Assembly: GCF_026343335.1 (NCBI RefSeq)
Contig: NZ_JAPELX010000001.1
Coordinates: 3,162,001 to 3,226,000, forward strand
Length of the DNA stretch: 64,000 bases
From: Streptomyces sp. NBC_00078
GTDB taxonomy: Bacteria; Actinomycetota; Actinomycetes; Streptomycetales; Streptomycetaceae
Direction of reading: 5' to 3'
Shown: piece by piece, positions 35,670 through 45,039 of the stretch
Position numbering within the stretch: position 1 is the first letter of the stretch
How the letters are laid out: each line of letters starts with the position of its first letter
The notes under the pieces: generated by a model
What the model saw: the letters and a program-made list of their open reading frames with translations, nothing else
Database searches by the model: none
Told to the model about the DNA's origin: nothing
Position numbers and translations under genes: made by a program

Positions 35670-36992
35670 TCAGCCGCTCTGGCCGCTCTCCCCGCCCACA
35701 CTCCGCGTGAAGTCCCCCCGAGCCACCCGCCTCGCCAGGCTGTCCCCACCCCGCAGCAACGACCCGTACCCTGTGGCCGCCCAAACACTCCGCTCCCCCG
35801 CAACCTCGAAGTACGGCACCGAGCGGCCGCCCTCCGCCACGTCCGTGAGGACCTCCGGCGCCCGGCGTGCGCGCAGAGCGGCGGCGCACTCGGGGCATAC
35901 GGCCACCTGGGCGCGGTCCCGGCGGCCCAGTGGGCGCCAGGTCGTGCGGCGTACGGCGCGGCCGTGCAGGGGGGTGAAGAAGCAGAGGGGGAGGGCGGAC
36001 CGGGAGTCGGCCAGGGCGTCGCGGCCCTCCGCGACCAGGGCCAGGACGCCCGCCAGGTCGGGCAGGCCGCGGGCGGCGTCGAGGACCGTGCCCGCGGCGG
36101 CGTAGGCGTCCAGGGCGTGCTGGAGGCCGGGGGTGTCGGATACGTCTGCTGCCTCGGCCGCCTCGCCCAGGGCCAGGACCTCCGCCTCCGCCCGGCGACG
36201 CAGGGCAGCCTCGTCTGCGGCGCGGGCCGCCGCGAAGACGGCCTGCGGGTGAGCGAAGGGAGAGGGGCCGGCGGTACGGCCGTACCGCCTCGTACGGCGG
36301 TTTCGTACCAGGAACAGGGCGCCGCCGGCGGCCAGCAGCGCGAGCGTCGACACGGCCAGCAGGGTGGGCCGACTGCTCCAAGGTCCTCCACCGGAACTCG
36401 CTTCACCGGAACTCGGCTTGGGGGAAGGGGACGCCGGGGAGTCGCCTCCCAGATCCTTCGTCGCCTCCTCGTACACCTTCGTTCCGTCGCCCTGCGCCAC
36501 CAGCTCCACGGCCTTCGCAGTGAGGTCCGCCAGCCCCGCGTCCCGCATCTCGTCCAGGAACCCGACGGCGGACACGGCGTCGCTTGTCTGGTGGGTGTCG
36601 CTCGGCCATTCGTAGCCGTTGAGGGAGTCGGCGAAGTCGCTATCCGTCGTGATGAGGATGAGGTCGCGCATGCCCAGGCGGTCGTGGACGACCGCTGCCA
36701 GGTCGTCGGAGTCGCCGTTGAAGGCGTCGCCCTTGGTGAGAGGGGTGAGCACGACCTTGATCGGCAGGCCCGTCTTCCTGATCTGCTCGGCCAATTGGCG
36801 CTGCCGCGCCTGCGGTACGGCGGTGGTGTACGCCTCGTCGACGTAGACGGGCGAGGTGCGCAGGGCGGCCGCGATGCGTTTGCCGGGGCCCGGGGCGTCG
36901 GTGTCCGTGGCCGCCCGGGCCGTGGTGGCGGAGACCGCCAGCAGCAGTACCGCCAGCAGAACAGAGGCCATGCGCCTGACGTCAGCGGACAT
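35670..36992 (-). CDS. Membrane protein with one PVYV module and zinc-like CxxC tail
   Basis: 440 residues. Signal peptide (MASVLLAVLLLAVSATTARA), an extracytoplasmic module LRTSPVYVDEAYTTAVPQ...LAEQIRKTGLPIKVVLTPL...LAAVVHDRLGMRDLILIT, a Pro/Ser linker, one membrane span (PTLLAVSTLALLAAGGALFLV), then a cytoplasmic helical part and a Cys module FTPLHGRAVRR...VAVCPECAAALR. The module and the Cys element are also in the larger upstream neighbour, whose stop codon overlaps this start by 11 bases. The ATG has AGGAAG eight bases upstream. Function unknown; the module resembles a TPM-like fold only in outline. Confidence 0.72.
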   Translation of the reverse strand: MSADVRRMASVLLAVLLLAVSATTARAATDTDAPGPGKRIAAALRTSPVYVDEAYTTAVPQARQRQLAEQIRKTGLPIKVVLTPLTKGDAFNGDSDDLAAVVHDRLGMRDLILITTDSDFADSLNGYEWPSDTHQTSDAVSAVGFLDEMRDAGLADLTAKAVELVAQGDGTKVYEEATKDLGGDSPASPSPKPSSGEASSGGGPWSSRPTLLAVSTLALLAAGGALFLVRNRRTRRYGRTAGPSPFAHPQAVFAAARAADEAALRRRAEAEVLALGEAAEAADVSDTPGLQHALDAYAAAGTVLDAARGLPDLAGVLALVAEGRDALADSRSALPLCFFTPLHGRAVRRTTWRPLGRRDRAQVAVCPECAAALRARRAPEVLTDVAEGGRSVPYFEVAGERSVWAATGYGSLLRGGDSLARRVARGDFTRSVGGESGQSG

Positions 36993-39060
36993 GTACCCAC
37001 TTCCTCACGTCGTCGACAACCCCCGAGATCCCCCCGAGCACAGCGCACAAGGGGCTGTCGTAGTCCTCGTACGGGACGCGCGTCCGCCGCCCCTGGCCGT
37101 CCGGGGCGGGAAGTGTCAGCCACCGTTTGCGGGTTTCGGACGCGTCGCGGCACGCCTCGCAGACCGGGAGTCGGAGCTTGTGGGCCACCGCGGGGCCGTG
37201 CAGGGGGTTCACGCCGCAGCACAGGTCGTTGTCGTCGCCCGCGAGCGCCTGGCGGGCCGCGCGGGCGAGGACGATGACCGTGACCAGGGTCGCGGGGTCC
37301 GTCTGGCCGGACCGCCTCAGGGCGGCGTCGGGGTCGTCGTCGACCAGGAGCAGCGCCGCGTCGAAGCGGTCCTGGACGCGGGAGTCCTCCCTGGCTCCGG
37401 CACCGAACTCGGCTGCCAGCGCGCGAAGTTCGACCCGCGCTGTATGCCGCAGATACGCCTCCGACGGCTCCCTCGGCGACACCAAGGGCAGGGACTCCGT
37501 CGGCAACGGCTCCGGATCGACGCGCAGCAACACCCTGCGGACGATCCTCAGTACGCCCGCCACCAGCCCGGTCAGCAGCCAAGCCCCGATGGCGCCCATG
37601 AACAGGCCGGGCCAGAAGTCGGTGGCGAAGAGCGGGGGCAGGTGGTTCTCGGTGATCGGGTCCGTCACCGGGTGCGGGTCGCCGACGGCGGTCGGCTCGT
37701 CCGTGCGCTTGGTCCTGTCGAGGATGGTCATCAGGGTGTCGAGGCGCTGGCCCAAGAGGTGGTCGTCGGCCTGGTCCGCCCTGTCGTCCCCGTACGCGAC
37801 GGAGTCCGGCAGGTCGAAGAGGACGCTGTAACTGTCCAGCCGCAGGCCGTAGTTGAAGACGTCGATGGAGCCGATCGAGGGATCGGCGACGACGTACACC
37901 CCGTCCTTGTTCAGCTTGTTGTGCACCGCGGCGGCGAACGCCTCCGCGTCGTCGGCGGACTCGTCCTCGGCCATCTGCGGCACGAGTGAGACGTACACCG
38001 GGCCGCCGCCCTCGGACTTCTCGAACTTCCGGATGCGGGCGTGGAGCCGGCCCAGCCGGGTCGCGTCCAGGACGCGCAGGCTTTCCGGGTCCTCGTACAC
38101 CGGGTCCTGCGCCAGACCCGCCGCCACCCGGTCGATGCGGGCGTTGAGGTCGCTCGCGCGGGGTGGCGGAGAGGCGCTCGACCTGGTCTGGTCGAAGGTG
38201 CGGGTGGCGGTCACGGCGATCGCGACGGCGGCGGCGAGGACGAGCACGGGGGCGAACCAGCGGGCTACGCGGACGCGGGGCGCTGTCGCCTTCCCGGGCA
38301 TGCCCTCCGCCCCGGCGGCCGCGGCTTCCTTCCGGGCGCCTCCCGGCAGCCGGCGACGCCACCATCGTACGTACCCGAAGAGCAGCAGAATCAGCAGCGG
38401 TACGCCGGTGAGCAGGGCGCCCGTGAGGAAGGACTGGTTACGGCGGTCGGTCGGCCCAATGTACATGCGCGCAGGCTCTTTGACGCCGTCGCCGTACTTC
38501 TCGCGCGCCGCCTGCGCCCGCGCCGCGGCCTTCGCGCTGCCCTGCGCGACGACCTCGACGAAGCGCTCGAAGCTGCGCAACGGGCCTGCATCGTAAGGGA
38601 GTTCGTACGTCACGACGGTGGCGGCGTCGTCGGCGGGCGCGCGCACCCCGTAGGCCGTGGCCTGCGTGACCGACGACTCGTCGATCAGCACGTACAGGCC
38701 GTCCTTGCCGAGCCGGTCATGGACGGCGGCGAGCAGGCCCTCACCGCCGGTGGTGGTCCGGCTGGGGAGGACGAGCACGTAGGTCGGGACGCCGGTGCGC
38801 TCGGCCAGCCTGGCGAATTCCGGGGCCGTGGACCGGGGTATCTCGCGGGGGAGTTGGTCGCTGACGTAGACCGGGTTCGCGCGGAGGCGGTCGGCGAGGT
38901 AGGCGGCCTGGGAGGTCGGGGCCTCGGGGGCCGCCTGGGCCGGGGTGGTGACGGCTGTCAAGAGGGCGGCCAAGGCGCAGAGGGCCAGGAGCGCCCGTGC
39001 GGCGTGGGCGCGCAGGGGCTGCAGAGGTCTGCCTGTGCCGTATGCCGTGACTGCGCTCAC
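36982..39060 (-). CDS. Membrane protein with two PVYV modules and zinc-like CxxC tail
   Basis: 692 residues. Signal peptide (ALLALCALAALLTAVTTPAQA); first module LRANPVYVSDQLPREIP...LAERTGVPTYVLVLP...LLAAVHDRLGKDGLYVLIDE; a membrane span (FLTGALLTGVPLLILLLFGYV); a second span (WFAPVLVLAAAVAIAVTATRTF); second module LAQDPVYEDPESLRVLDATRLGRLHARI...VYVSLVP...FAAAVHNKLNKDGVYVVAD; a third span region (GLFMGAIGAWLLTGLVAGVLRI); and a cytoplasmic end with CCGVNPLHGPAVAHKLRLPVCEAC. GTG start after GGGGGAAAG. It is the promoter-proximal gene of a two-gene operon divergent from the Tad operon. No function known to me. Confidence 0.72.
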   Translation of the reverse strand: MSAVTAYGTGRPLQPLRAHAARALLALCALAALLTAVTTPAQAAPEAPTSQAAYLADRLRANPVYVSDQLPREIPRSTAPEFARLAERTGVPTYVLVLPSRTTTGGEGLLAAVHDRLGKDGLYVLIDESSVTQATAYGVRAPADDAATVVTYELPYDAGPLRSFERFVEVVAQGSAKAAARAQAAREKYGDGVKEPARMYIGPTDRRNQSFLTGALLTGVPLLILLLFGYVRWWRRRLPGGARKEAAAAGAEGMPGKATAPRVRVARWFAPVLVLAAAVAIAVTATRTFDQTRSSASPPPRASDLNARIDRVAAGLAQDPVYEDPESLRVLDATRLGRLHARIRKFEKSEGGGPVYVSLVPQMAEDESADDAEAFAAAVHNKLNKDGVYVVADPSIGSIDVFNYGLRLDSYSVLFDLPDSVAYGDDRADQADDHLLGQRLDTLMTILDRTKRTDEPTAVGDPHPVTDPITENHLPPLFATDFWPGLFMGAIGAWLLTGLVAGVLRIVRRVLLRVDPEPLPTESLPLVSPREPSEAYLRHTARVELRALAAEFGAGAREDSRVQDRFDAALLLVDDDPDAALRRSGQTDPATLVTVIVLARAARQALAGDDNDLCCGVNPLHGPAVAHKLRLPVCEACRDASETRKRWLTLPAPDGQGRRTRVPYEDYDSPLCAVLGGISGVVDDVRKWVHVR

Positions 39061-39448
39061 CGCTGCTTTCCCCCGTGTACCGCCGTGTACTGCTGATCTC
39101 TCGCGGCACTCTACTGATTGCTTCGCTGGTGCGAAACGGCGCCCGGCGAGACGGGCAGATCAGCGGATTCCGGACCCTGACGGGGAAATGCGCACCTCTG
39201 GTTGCAGGTGTATGGCAGCGGGATCAGGGCGGTCCATGAGGCAGGACGCACCTTGAGGGGCTTATGTACGGCCAATACGGTGCGATGGCTTGACACCCGC
39301 CCCAGCAATGGCTATTCGCCCTGATCGGGCGGTATGTCCCGCGCGTCCGGCATGTCGTCGCGCGGGCGGGCACGGGTGAAGTGTCCGAATCTGCAGGGGA
39401 TTTGCCGGACGTGGCAGACAACATCTTGCGTGCACGGGGAGCGGTTGC
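39061..39448. other. Divergent intergenic region upstream of the Tad operon
   Basis: About 390 bases with no convincing gene. It must contain the promoters of the leftward PVYV pair and the rightward Tad operon; I see no clear hexamers. Confidence 0.4.
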
Positions 39449-40176
39449 GTGAAAATCCAGGAGCGTACGGGGGCGGGCGCGGGACGTCCCGCCGCCTCGG
39501 CTCAGCCGGCGGTCGGTGACCGGCTTCCCACTCCCCCTCGCGAGCGCAAACCCGCGCTGGCCGCACTGGCGGTGCTGCTCATCCTGGTCGGCGCGCTCGG
39601 CGCGACGATGCTCGTGCTGCAGGCCGGGGATCGGATCGAGGTCGTCAAGGTGACGCAGGAGATACCCGCGGGTGGGTCGGTCACGGGCAGCAACATGACC
39701 TCCGTGATGGTCGCCGAGGACAGCAGCATTCACTACGTGCCGTGGGCCCAGCACGAAGCCCTGGAGAAGATGAAGGCGGTCAGCACCATCCCGGCCGGGG
39801 TCGTCGCCGTCGGCGAGATGTTCGGCGACGAGGCGGGTGTCGCGGCGGGCAAGGCCACCGTCGGCCTCTCCCTCAAGGCGGGGCAGTACCCGACCGGACT
39901 GAAGGCCGGAGACACCGTCGCCGCCTACCGCGTCGGCAGCGACAGCGGGTCCGGCAGCTCCGGCGGCTCCAGTAACTCCGCCTCGACGTCCGGCAGCAGC
40001 AACACCCTGATCGTCGGCCAGGCGCGCGTCAGCTACGTACAGACGGGGAAGAGTGACGACCTCGTCAGCAGCTCGAGCTTCCCGTCACACTGACCGTCGA
40101 CAGCGACAAGGCCGCCGCCCTCGCGCAGGCTGCCTCCAACAGCGCCGTGGCCCTCGTGCTCGTCTCCGGTAACTAG
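39449..40176 (+). pseudogene. SAF-domain Tad assembly protein (CpaB/RcpC-like), frameshifted near the 3' end
   Basis: First gene of the Tad operon. One membrane span (ALAALAVLLILVGALGATMLVL), then a SAF domain (DRIEVVKVTQEIPAGGSVTGSNMTSVMVAED...AVSTIPAGVVAVGEMF) as in CpaB/RcpC, which helps the secretin or wall passage of Flp pili. The open frame ends at 40093, but the conserved-type ending (LPVTLTVDSDKAAALAQAASNSAVALVLVSGN) stands in the next frame to 40176. One base appears to be missing at about 40055-40075. GTG start after GGGGAG. Confidence 0.75.
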
Positions 40177-40195
40177 AAGGCGGCTCAAGCACACC

Positions 40196-41044
40196 ATGGC
40201 TCTCATCGCCCTCGCCGCCGACAAGGGTTCCCCCGGCGTCACCACCGCGGCCGTCGCCCTCGCGGCGGTCTGGCCGCGTCGCGCCCTGCTCGCCGAGACC
40301 GACCCGGCCGGCGGCGATCTCGTCTACCGCAGCACCGCCGCGCACGGCGGGCCGCTCAACCCCAACACCGGCATGCTGTCGATCGCCGCGACTGCCCGGC
40401 GCGGGCTGGTCCCCGATCAACTCTGGGACCACGTCCAGCCGTTGAGCGGCGGTCTCGAGGTTCTCGTCGGCCTCGGCATCGCCGAGCACGCCGCGGGTCT
40501 CGCCGGGCTGTGGCCCACCCTGGGGCGCGCCTTCGCCTCGCTCGCCGACTCCCCGCACGCGCCCGCCGACGTCATCGCCGACTGCGGACGGATCAGTGGG
40601 GACACGCCCGCGGTCGAGCTGTTCCCGCACGCCGCCCTCGTACTGCTCCTCTCCCGTACGGAGCCCGAGGCCATCGCCCGCGTCCGCGACCGCGCCGCCG
40701 CCCTGGCCGCCAAGCTGCACGGCGGTCCGCGCGGCGCCGTGAGCCTGGCCACCCCGCTGATCGGTGTCGTCCTCATCGCCGACCCGAGTAACGCCGGCCG
40801 GATCGCGGGCCAGGTCAACGACGTGCTCATACACGCCCAGACCGGTGCCCGCGTCGTCGGCACCATCGCCGACGACCCCGCCGGAGCCGACCAGCTGGCC
40901 GGCCGCAGGCGCGGTCGCCTCGACAAGTCGCTGCTCATCCGGTCGGCCCGCAAGGTCACCGCGGATCTGTACCAGCAGTACGGCGCCGCATGGTCCGTAC
41001 CCGCCCACGGTCATGTGGGCGGGCATGCGGGGGCCGCGGGATGA
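40196..41044 (+). CDS. tadZ: TadZ/CpaE-like ParA-type ATPase
   Basis: 282 residues of the MinD/ParA fold: IALAADKGSPGVTTAAVALAAVW is a deviant Walker A (the first Lys is retained, GS/TT at the end), AETDPAGGDLVY the switch, and ADVIADCGRI the Walker B position. TadZ positions the pilus machine at the cell pole or along the membrane. Start ATG; the stop is overlapped by the next start (ATGA). Confidence 0.82.
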   Translation: MALIALAADKGSPGVTTAAVALAAVWPRRALLAETDPAGGDLVYRSTAAHGGPLNPNTGMLSIAATARRGLVPDQLWDHVQPLSGGLEVLVGLGIAEHAAGLAGLWPTLGRAFASLADSPHAPADVIADCGRISGDTPAVELFPHAALVLLLSRTEPEAIARVRDRAAALAAKLHGGPRGAVSLATPLIGVVLIADPSNAGRIAGQVNDVLIHAQTGARVVGTIADDPAGADQLAGRRRGRLDKSLLIRSARKVTADLYQQYGAAWSVPAHGHVGGHAGAAG

Positions 41045-42348
41045 CCGCTGTCGACCATCAGCTCGTCAAGCGGTTCAGGCAGGACGCCGGTGACCGCCTC
41101 GCCGAGCAGCGCCGCGTCGACCAGGCCGGCGGCGTCACGCCGATGTCCACCGAGGACGAGCGGCACTACGCCCGCGCGGTCATAGCCCAGATCCTCGAGG
41201 ACTACGCCCGGACGGAGATCAACGCCGGGCGTACGCCGCTGGACGCCGAGACCGAGGAGCAGTACGCGGCCGCCGTGCACGCCGCCCTCTTCGGCGTCGG
41301 CCGGCTCCAGCCGCTGCTCGACAACCCCGAGGTCGAGAACATCGACATCAACGGCTCCGACCAGGTGTTCGTCGGGTATGCCGACGGCCGCGAGGTCACG
41401 GGTGATCCGGTCGCCGAGACGGACGAGGAACTCATCGAGCTCATCCAGGTGCTCGGCGCCTACTCGGGCCTTTCCTCCCGCCCCTTCGACTCCGCCAACC
41501 CGCAACTCGACCTGCGGCTGCCCGACGGTTCGCGTCTGTCGGCCGTCATGGATGTGACGCGGCGCCCGGCGCTCTCCATCCGTCGCGCCCGCATGGGCAA
41601 GGTCTTCATCTCCGACCTTGTCGGCAACGGCACCCTGGCCCCCGAGGTCGCGCACTTCCTGGCCTGCGCGGTCCGAGCCCGCAAGAACATCATGATCGCG
41701 GGAGCCACCAACGCCGGTAAGACGACGCTCCTCAGGGCCCTCGCGAACGAGATCCCGCCGCACGAGCGCCTCATCACCGTCGAGCGCGCCCTGGAACTCG
41801 GCCTGGACACCTTCCCCGACCTGCATCCGAACGTCGTCGCGTTCGAGGAGCGCCTGCCCAACTCCGAGGGCCAGGGCATGATTTCGATGGCCGAACTCGT
41901 CCGCCGTTCGCTCCGTATGAACCCCTCCCGCGTCATCGTCGGTGAGGTCCTCGGCGACGAGATCGTGACCATGCTGAACGCGATGTCGCAGGGCAACGAC
42001 GGCTCGCTCTCCACGATCCGCGCCAACAGCTCCAGCGAAGTCTTCAACCGTATTTCCACCTACGCGTTGCAGGCGTCCGAGCGGCTGCCCATCGAGGCCA
42101 GCCAGATGCTCATCGCGGGCGCGGTGAACTTCGTCGTCTTCATCCAGCGGCGCAACAACTACCAGACCGGCGGCCGCCTCCAGCGCATGGTCACCTCCGT
42201 ACGCGAGGTCAACGGCGTCGACGGCCGCGTGCTGTCGAGCGAGGTCTTCGCCGAGGCTCCGGACGGGCGGATCGTGCCGCATGCGCCCCTCGCGTGCCTG
42301 GAGGACCTGATCGCACAGGGCTACCGGCCCACCGGAACGTGGGTTTGA
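41041..42348 (+). CDS. tadA: TadA/CpaF secretion ATPase of the Tad pilus
   Basis: 435 residues, full length. N-terminal helical domain and a substrate-like hinge (LQPLLDNPEVENIDINGSDQVFV), then the GspE-family ATPase: Walker A GATNAGKTTLLRAL, Asp box ITVERALELGLD, Walker B MNPSRVIVGEVLGDE, His box region. The hexamer drives assembly of Flp pilin. The start overlaps the tadZ stop. Confidence 0.92.
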   Translation: MTAVDHQLVKRFRQDAGDRLAEQRRVDQAGGVTPMSTEDERHYARAVIAQILEDYARTEINAGRTPLDAETEEQYAAAVHAALFGVGRLQPLLDNPEVENIDINGSDQVFVGYADGREVTGDPVAETDEELIELIQVLGAYSGLSSRPFDSANPQLDLRLPDGSRLSAVMDVTRRPALSIRRARMGKVFISDLVGNGTLAPEVAHFLACAVRARKNIMIAGATNAGKTTLLRALANEIPPHERLITVERALELGLDTFPDLHPNVVAFEERLPNSEGQGMISMAELVRRSLRMNPSRVIVGEVLGDEIVTMLNAMSQGNDGSLSTIRANSSSEVFNRISTYALQASERLPIEASQMLIAGAVNFVVFIQRRNNYQTGGRLQRMVTSVREVNGVDGRVLSSEVFAEAPDGRIVPHAPLACLEDLIAQGYRPTGTWV

Positions 42349-42349
42349 C

Positions 42350-43315
42350 ATGACGTACGAGGCTCTCGACTCGCCGCTCGGTTCGATGGGCGGCCTGTTC
42401 TCCACGACCGTCCTCTACTCGATCGGCTGCGGTGTCGCCGTCGGCGGCGGACTCGCGCTGTTCGTGATCGCCGTACGCGGACTGCCCGCCAAGCCCGACC
42501 ACGAGAAGCAGAAGGCGGCCGAGCGGGCGAGCGAGCTGATGCGGTTCGCCGGACAGCGCGGCTCGCTGGCCGCCATCATCGGCCTGGTCGTCCTGCTGCT
42601 GACCCGCTGGGCGGTGGCCGGCCTCGCGGCCGGCGTCCTCGTCTTCTTCTGGGACCGCCTCTTCGGCGGAGCCGCGGAGGAAAAGGCCGCCATGCGCCGC
42701 GTCGAGGCCCTCGCCTCGTGGACGGAGTCACTGCGCGACACGATCGCAGGCGCGGTGGGCCTGGAGCAGGCCATCCCGGCGTCCGCCCGCGCGGCGGCCC
42801 CGGTCCTGCGCCCCCACCTGGACGCGCTCTTCGACCGCCTGCGCTCGCGCACCCCGCTCCCCGACGCGCTCCAGCAGCTCGGCGACGAGATCGACGACGC
42901 GTCCGCGGACATCATCATCGCGGCGCTGATCCTCAACTCCCGGCTGCGCGGCCCGGGTCTGCGACAGGTCCTCGGCGCGCTGGCCAAATCGGCGCGTGAG
43001 GAAGTGGACATGAGACAGCGCGTGATGGCGCAGCGCGCTTCGACCCGGCGGTCCGTGCAGATCGTCGTCGCCGTCTCGATCGCCTTCGTCCTCGGCCTGT
43101 CCGTCTTCAACCGCGACTTCGTGGCCCCGTACGGCACAGCCGTCGGCCAGCTCGTACTCGCCTGCGTCTGCGGTCTGTTCGGGCTCGGCTTCTGGTGGCT
43201 GCGCAAGCTGTCGACCATCGAGACGCCGGAACGCTTCCTGGTCCGGGACGAGTCGGCCGTGCAGTTCGTGCGCCCGCGGATGCCCGCCCAGCCGGAAGAG
43301 GGGGTACGACGGTGA
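42350..43315 (+). CDS. tadB: TadB, inner-membrane platform protein of the Tad pilus
   Basis: 321 residues: N-terminal spans (VLYSIGCGVAVGGGLALFVIAV; AAIIGLVVLLLTRWAVAGLAAGVLVFFW), the cytoplasmic GspF-like four-helix domain (WTESLRDTIAGAVGLEQAIPASAR...ALILNSRLRGPGLRQVLGALAKSAREEVDMRQRVMAQRAS) and two C-terminal spans. It begins 1 base after tadA and is overlapped by tadC (GTGA). Confidence 0.9.
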   Translation: MTYEALDSPLGSMGGLFSTTVLYSIGCGVAVGGGLALFVIAVRGLPAKPDHEKQKAAERASELMRFAGQRGSLAAIIGLVVLLLTRWAVAGLAAGVLVFFWDRLFGGAAEEKAAMRRVEALASWTESLRDTIAGAVGLEQAIPASARAAAPVLRPHLDALFDRLRSRTPLPDALQQLGDEIDDASADIIIAALILNSRLRGPGLRQVLGALAKSAREEVDMRQRVMAQRASTRRSVQIVVAVSIAFVLGLSVFNRDFVAPYGTAVGQLVLACVCGLFGLGFWWLRKLSTIETPERFLVRDESAVQFVRPRMPAQPEEGVRR

Positions 43316-44238
43316 ACCTGACGATGCCGGTCGTCGTCGGCGCGATTCTCGGCCTGGGCGTCTACGCCCTCATACGCGCCCTCATGCCGTCCAAGCGCAG
43401 CGCCGTCGCGCAGGTCGCGCGGATCGACGCGATGCGGGCGCGCGGGGCGGCGTACGAGTCGGCGACGCGGACCACGGCCCGCAAGGGCCCCCTCGGCTCG
43501 CTCCGGGCCGAAGTCGGCGCGCGCGTCTCCGAGTTCTATCTGCAGCAGGGCTGGGAGCAGCGCTCGCTCCGTGCCGACCTGGCCGTCCTGGACCGCAGCT
43601 GGGAGAACTTCCTGGCGACCAAGGTGCTGCTGGGCGTGGCCGGCCTGTTCTTCGGCCCGTTCCTGTTCGCGGTCGTGTGGACCATGGGTTTTGGCAGCAG
43701 CCCGATCATTCCCGTCTGGCTGGCACTGGTCTGCGCGGCCCTCTTCTTCTTCCTCCCCGACCTGGAGGTACGGCGGGACGCGGCCGACAAGCGGCGCGAC
43801 CTGCGGCGTGTGATCGGGGCGTACCTGGACCTGGTGTCGATGAGCCTGGCGGGCGGACGCGGTCTGCCGGAGGCGCTCATGGCCGCCGCCGAAGTCTCGG
43901 ACGGCTGGGCGACGCTGCGCATCCGCAACGCCCTCGCCGACGCCCGCATCACGGGCATCAGCCAGTGGCAGGCGCTGGGGCAGCTCGGCGAGGAGATCGG
44001 CGTCGAGGAGCTGAAGGACCTGTCGGCGTCGCTCGCCCTGGTCGCCGACGACGGCGCGAAGGTACGCGAGTCCCTCGCCTCCCGCGCCGAGACCATGCGG
44101 CACCGCGAACTCGCCGAGATCGAGGGCGGCGCGGGCGAGAAGTCGCAGTCGATGCTCGTGGCGCAGCTGCTGCTGTGCGCCGGCTTCCTGGTGTTCCTGA
44201 TCTTTCCGGCGGCGATGCGGGTGTTCCAGGTGGCATGA
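43312..44238 (+). CDS. tadC: TadC, second platform protein of the Tad pilus
   Basis: 308 residues: one N-terminal span, a pair of central spans (LLGVAGLFFGPFLFAVVWTMGF; IIPVWLALVCAALFFFLPDLEV), the GspF-like domain (YLDLVSMSLAGGRGLPEALMAAAEVSDGW...ALGQLGEEIGVEELKDLSASLALVADDGAKVRESLASRAETMR) and a final span. GTG start overlapping the tadB stop. Confidence 0.9.
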   Translation: MNLTMPVVVGAILGLGVYALIRALMPSKRSAVAQVARIDAMRARGAAYESATRTTARKGPLGSLRAEVGARVSEFYLQQGWEQRSLRADLAVLDRSWENFLATKVLLGVAGLFFGPFLFAVVWTMGFGSSPIIPVWLALVCAALFFFLPDLEVRRDAADKRRDLRRVIGAYLDLVSMSLAGGRGLPEALMAAAEVSDGWATLRIRNALADARITGISQWQALGQLGEEIGVEELKDLSASLALVADDGAKVRESLASRAETMRHRELAEIEGGAGEKSQSMLVAQLLLCAGFLVFLIFPAAMRVFQVA

Positions 44239-44293
44239 CGCGCGCTTTGACCGACCACCAGCCGACGAACTGCTTCTGAGAGGACAACTCCCC

Positions 44294-44545
44294 ATGAACA
44301 AACGGAACTTCACCACCGGCATCCCGCCCGTGGACTTCCTTGTCACCTTCCTGCGGGGGCGGGTCCAGCGGGCCCGCTCGGGTGAGCTGGACCGCGGGGC
44401 TTCCGCCGTGGAGTGGGTCATCATCTCGGCGGTCGTCGTGGCGATCGTCGGCGTGGTGGCCGCGATCATCAACGCCGCGCTGACCGACGGCGCCAACAAG
44501 GTGGGCGACTGCATCAAGGGCGCCAGCGCGTCCAAGACCTGCTGA
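44294..44545 (+). CDS. flp: Flp-type pilin
   Basis: 83 residues. The type IV prepilin-like site is DRG-ASAVEWVII: cleavage after Gly, with Glu at +5 of the mature protein, then a single hydrophobic helix (VIISAVVVAIVGVVAAIINAAL). This is the shaft subunit of the Tad pilus. The end carries two Cys (GDCIKGASASKTC), perhaps a disulfide. ATG after GAGAGGACAAC. Confidence 0.88.
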   Translation: MNKRNFTTGIPPVDFLVTFLRGRVQRARSGELDRGASAVEWVIISAVVVAIVGVVAAIINAALTDGANKVGDCIKGASASKTC

Positions 44546-44592
44546 GCGTTCGTACAGATTCAACGGACTCAACAGATTCAACGGGGTTGTCG

Positions 44593-45039
44593 GTGCGCGT
44601 TCGTCGCTGGATACGCCGCCGGGTGGAGGCCGCTTCCGCCCGCGGTGACTCCGGCATGACCGCGATCGAGTTCGTGTTTCTCACGCCGGTCCTGTTCTTC
44701 ATGATCTTCGCGACGGTGCAGTTCGCGTTGTACTTCTTCGCCGACCACGTGGCCCAGGCGGCGGCCCAGGCGGGCGCCCGCAAGGCGCGTGCCACGGCGC
44801 ACGACCAGCCCGGGGCCTGGCGGGGCGAGGCGAAGGACGTAGTCGACAGCTACATCAGCCAGCTGGGTCCGCAGCTGGTGCTGTCGCCGGACGTCACGAT
44901 GCTGCAGCCGGAGCAGAACACGGTCGGCGTGGAGATCTCGGCGCGGGTGCCGACGGTGTTCCCGGGGCTGGATCTGACGGTGCACGCGCAGTCGGAGGGG
45001 CCGGTGGAGAGGTTCGTGCGAGATGAGGGAAACGGATGA
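44593..45039 (+). CDS. tadE: TadE-type pseudopilin
   Basis: 148 residues: prepilin-type site RGDSG-MTAIEFVFLTPVLFFMIFATVQFALYFF with Glu at +5, then a soluble C-terminal domain. Start is a GTG at 44593 (GGGG upstream); a TTG two codons earlier is equally possible. The spacer before it holds three 9-bp near-repeats of GATTCAACG/GACTCAACA (44560-44587). Followed with overlap by the next pseudopilin gene. Confidence 0.82.
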   Translation: MRVRRWIRRRVEAASARGDSGMTAIEFVFLTPVLFFMIFATVQFALYFFADHVAQAAAQAGARKARATAHDQPGAWRGEAKDVVDSYISQLGPQLVLSPDVTMLQPEQNTVGVEISARVPTVFPGLDLTVHAQSEGPVERFVRDEGNG

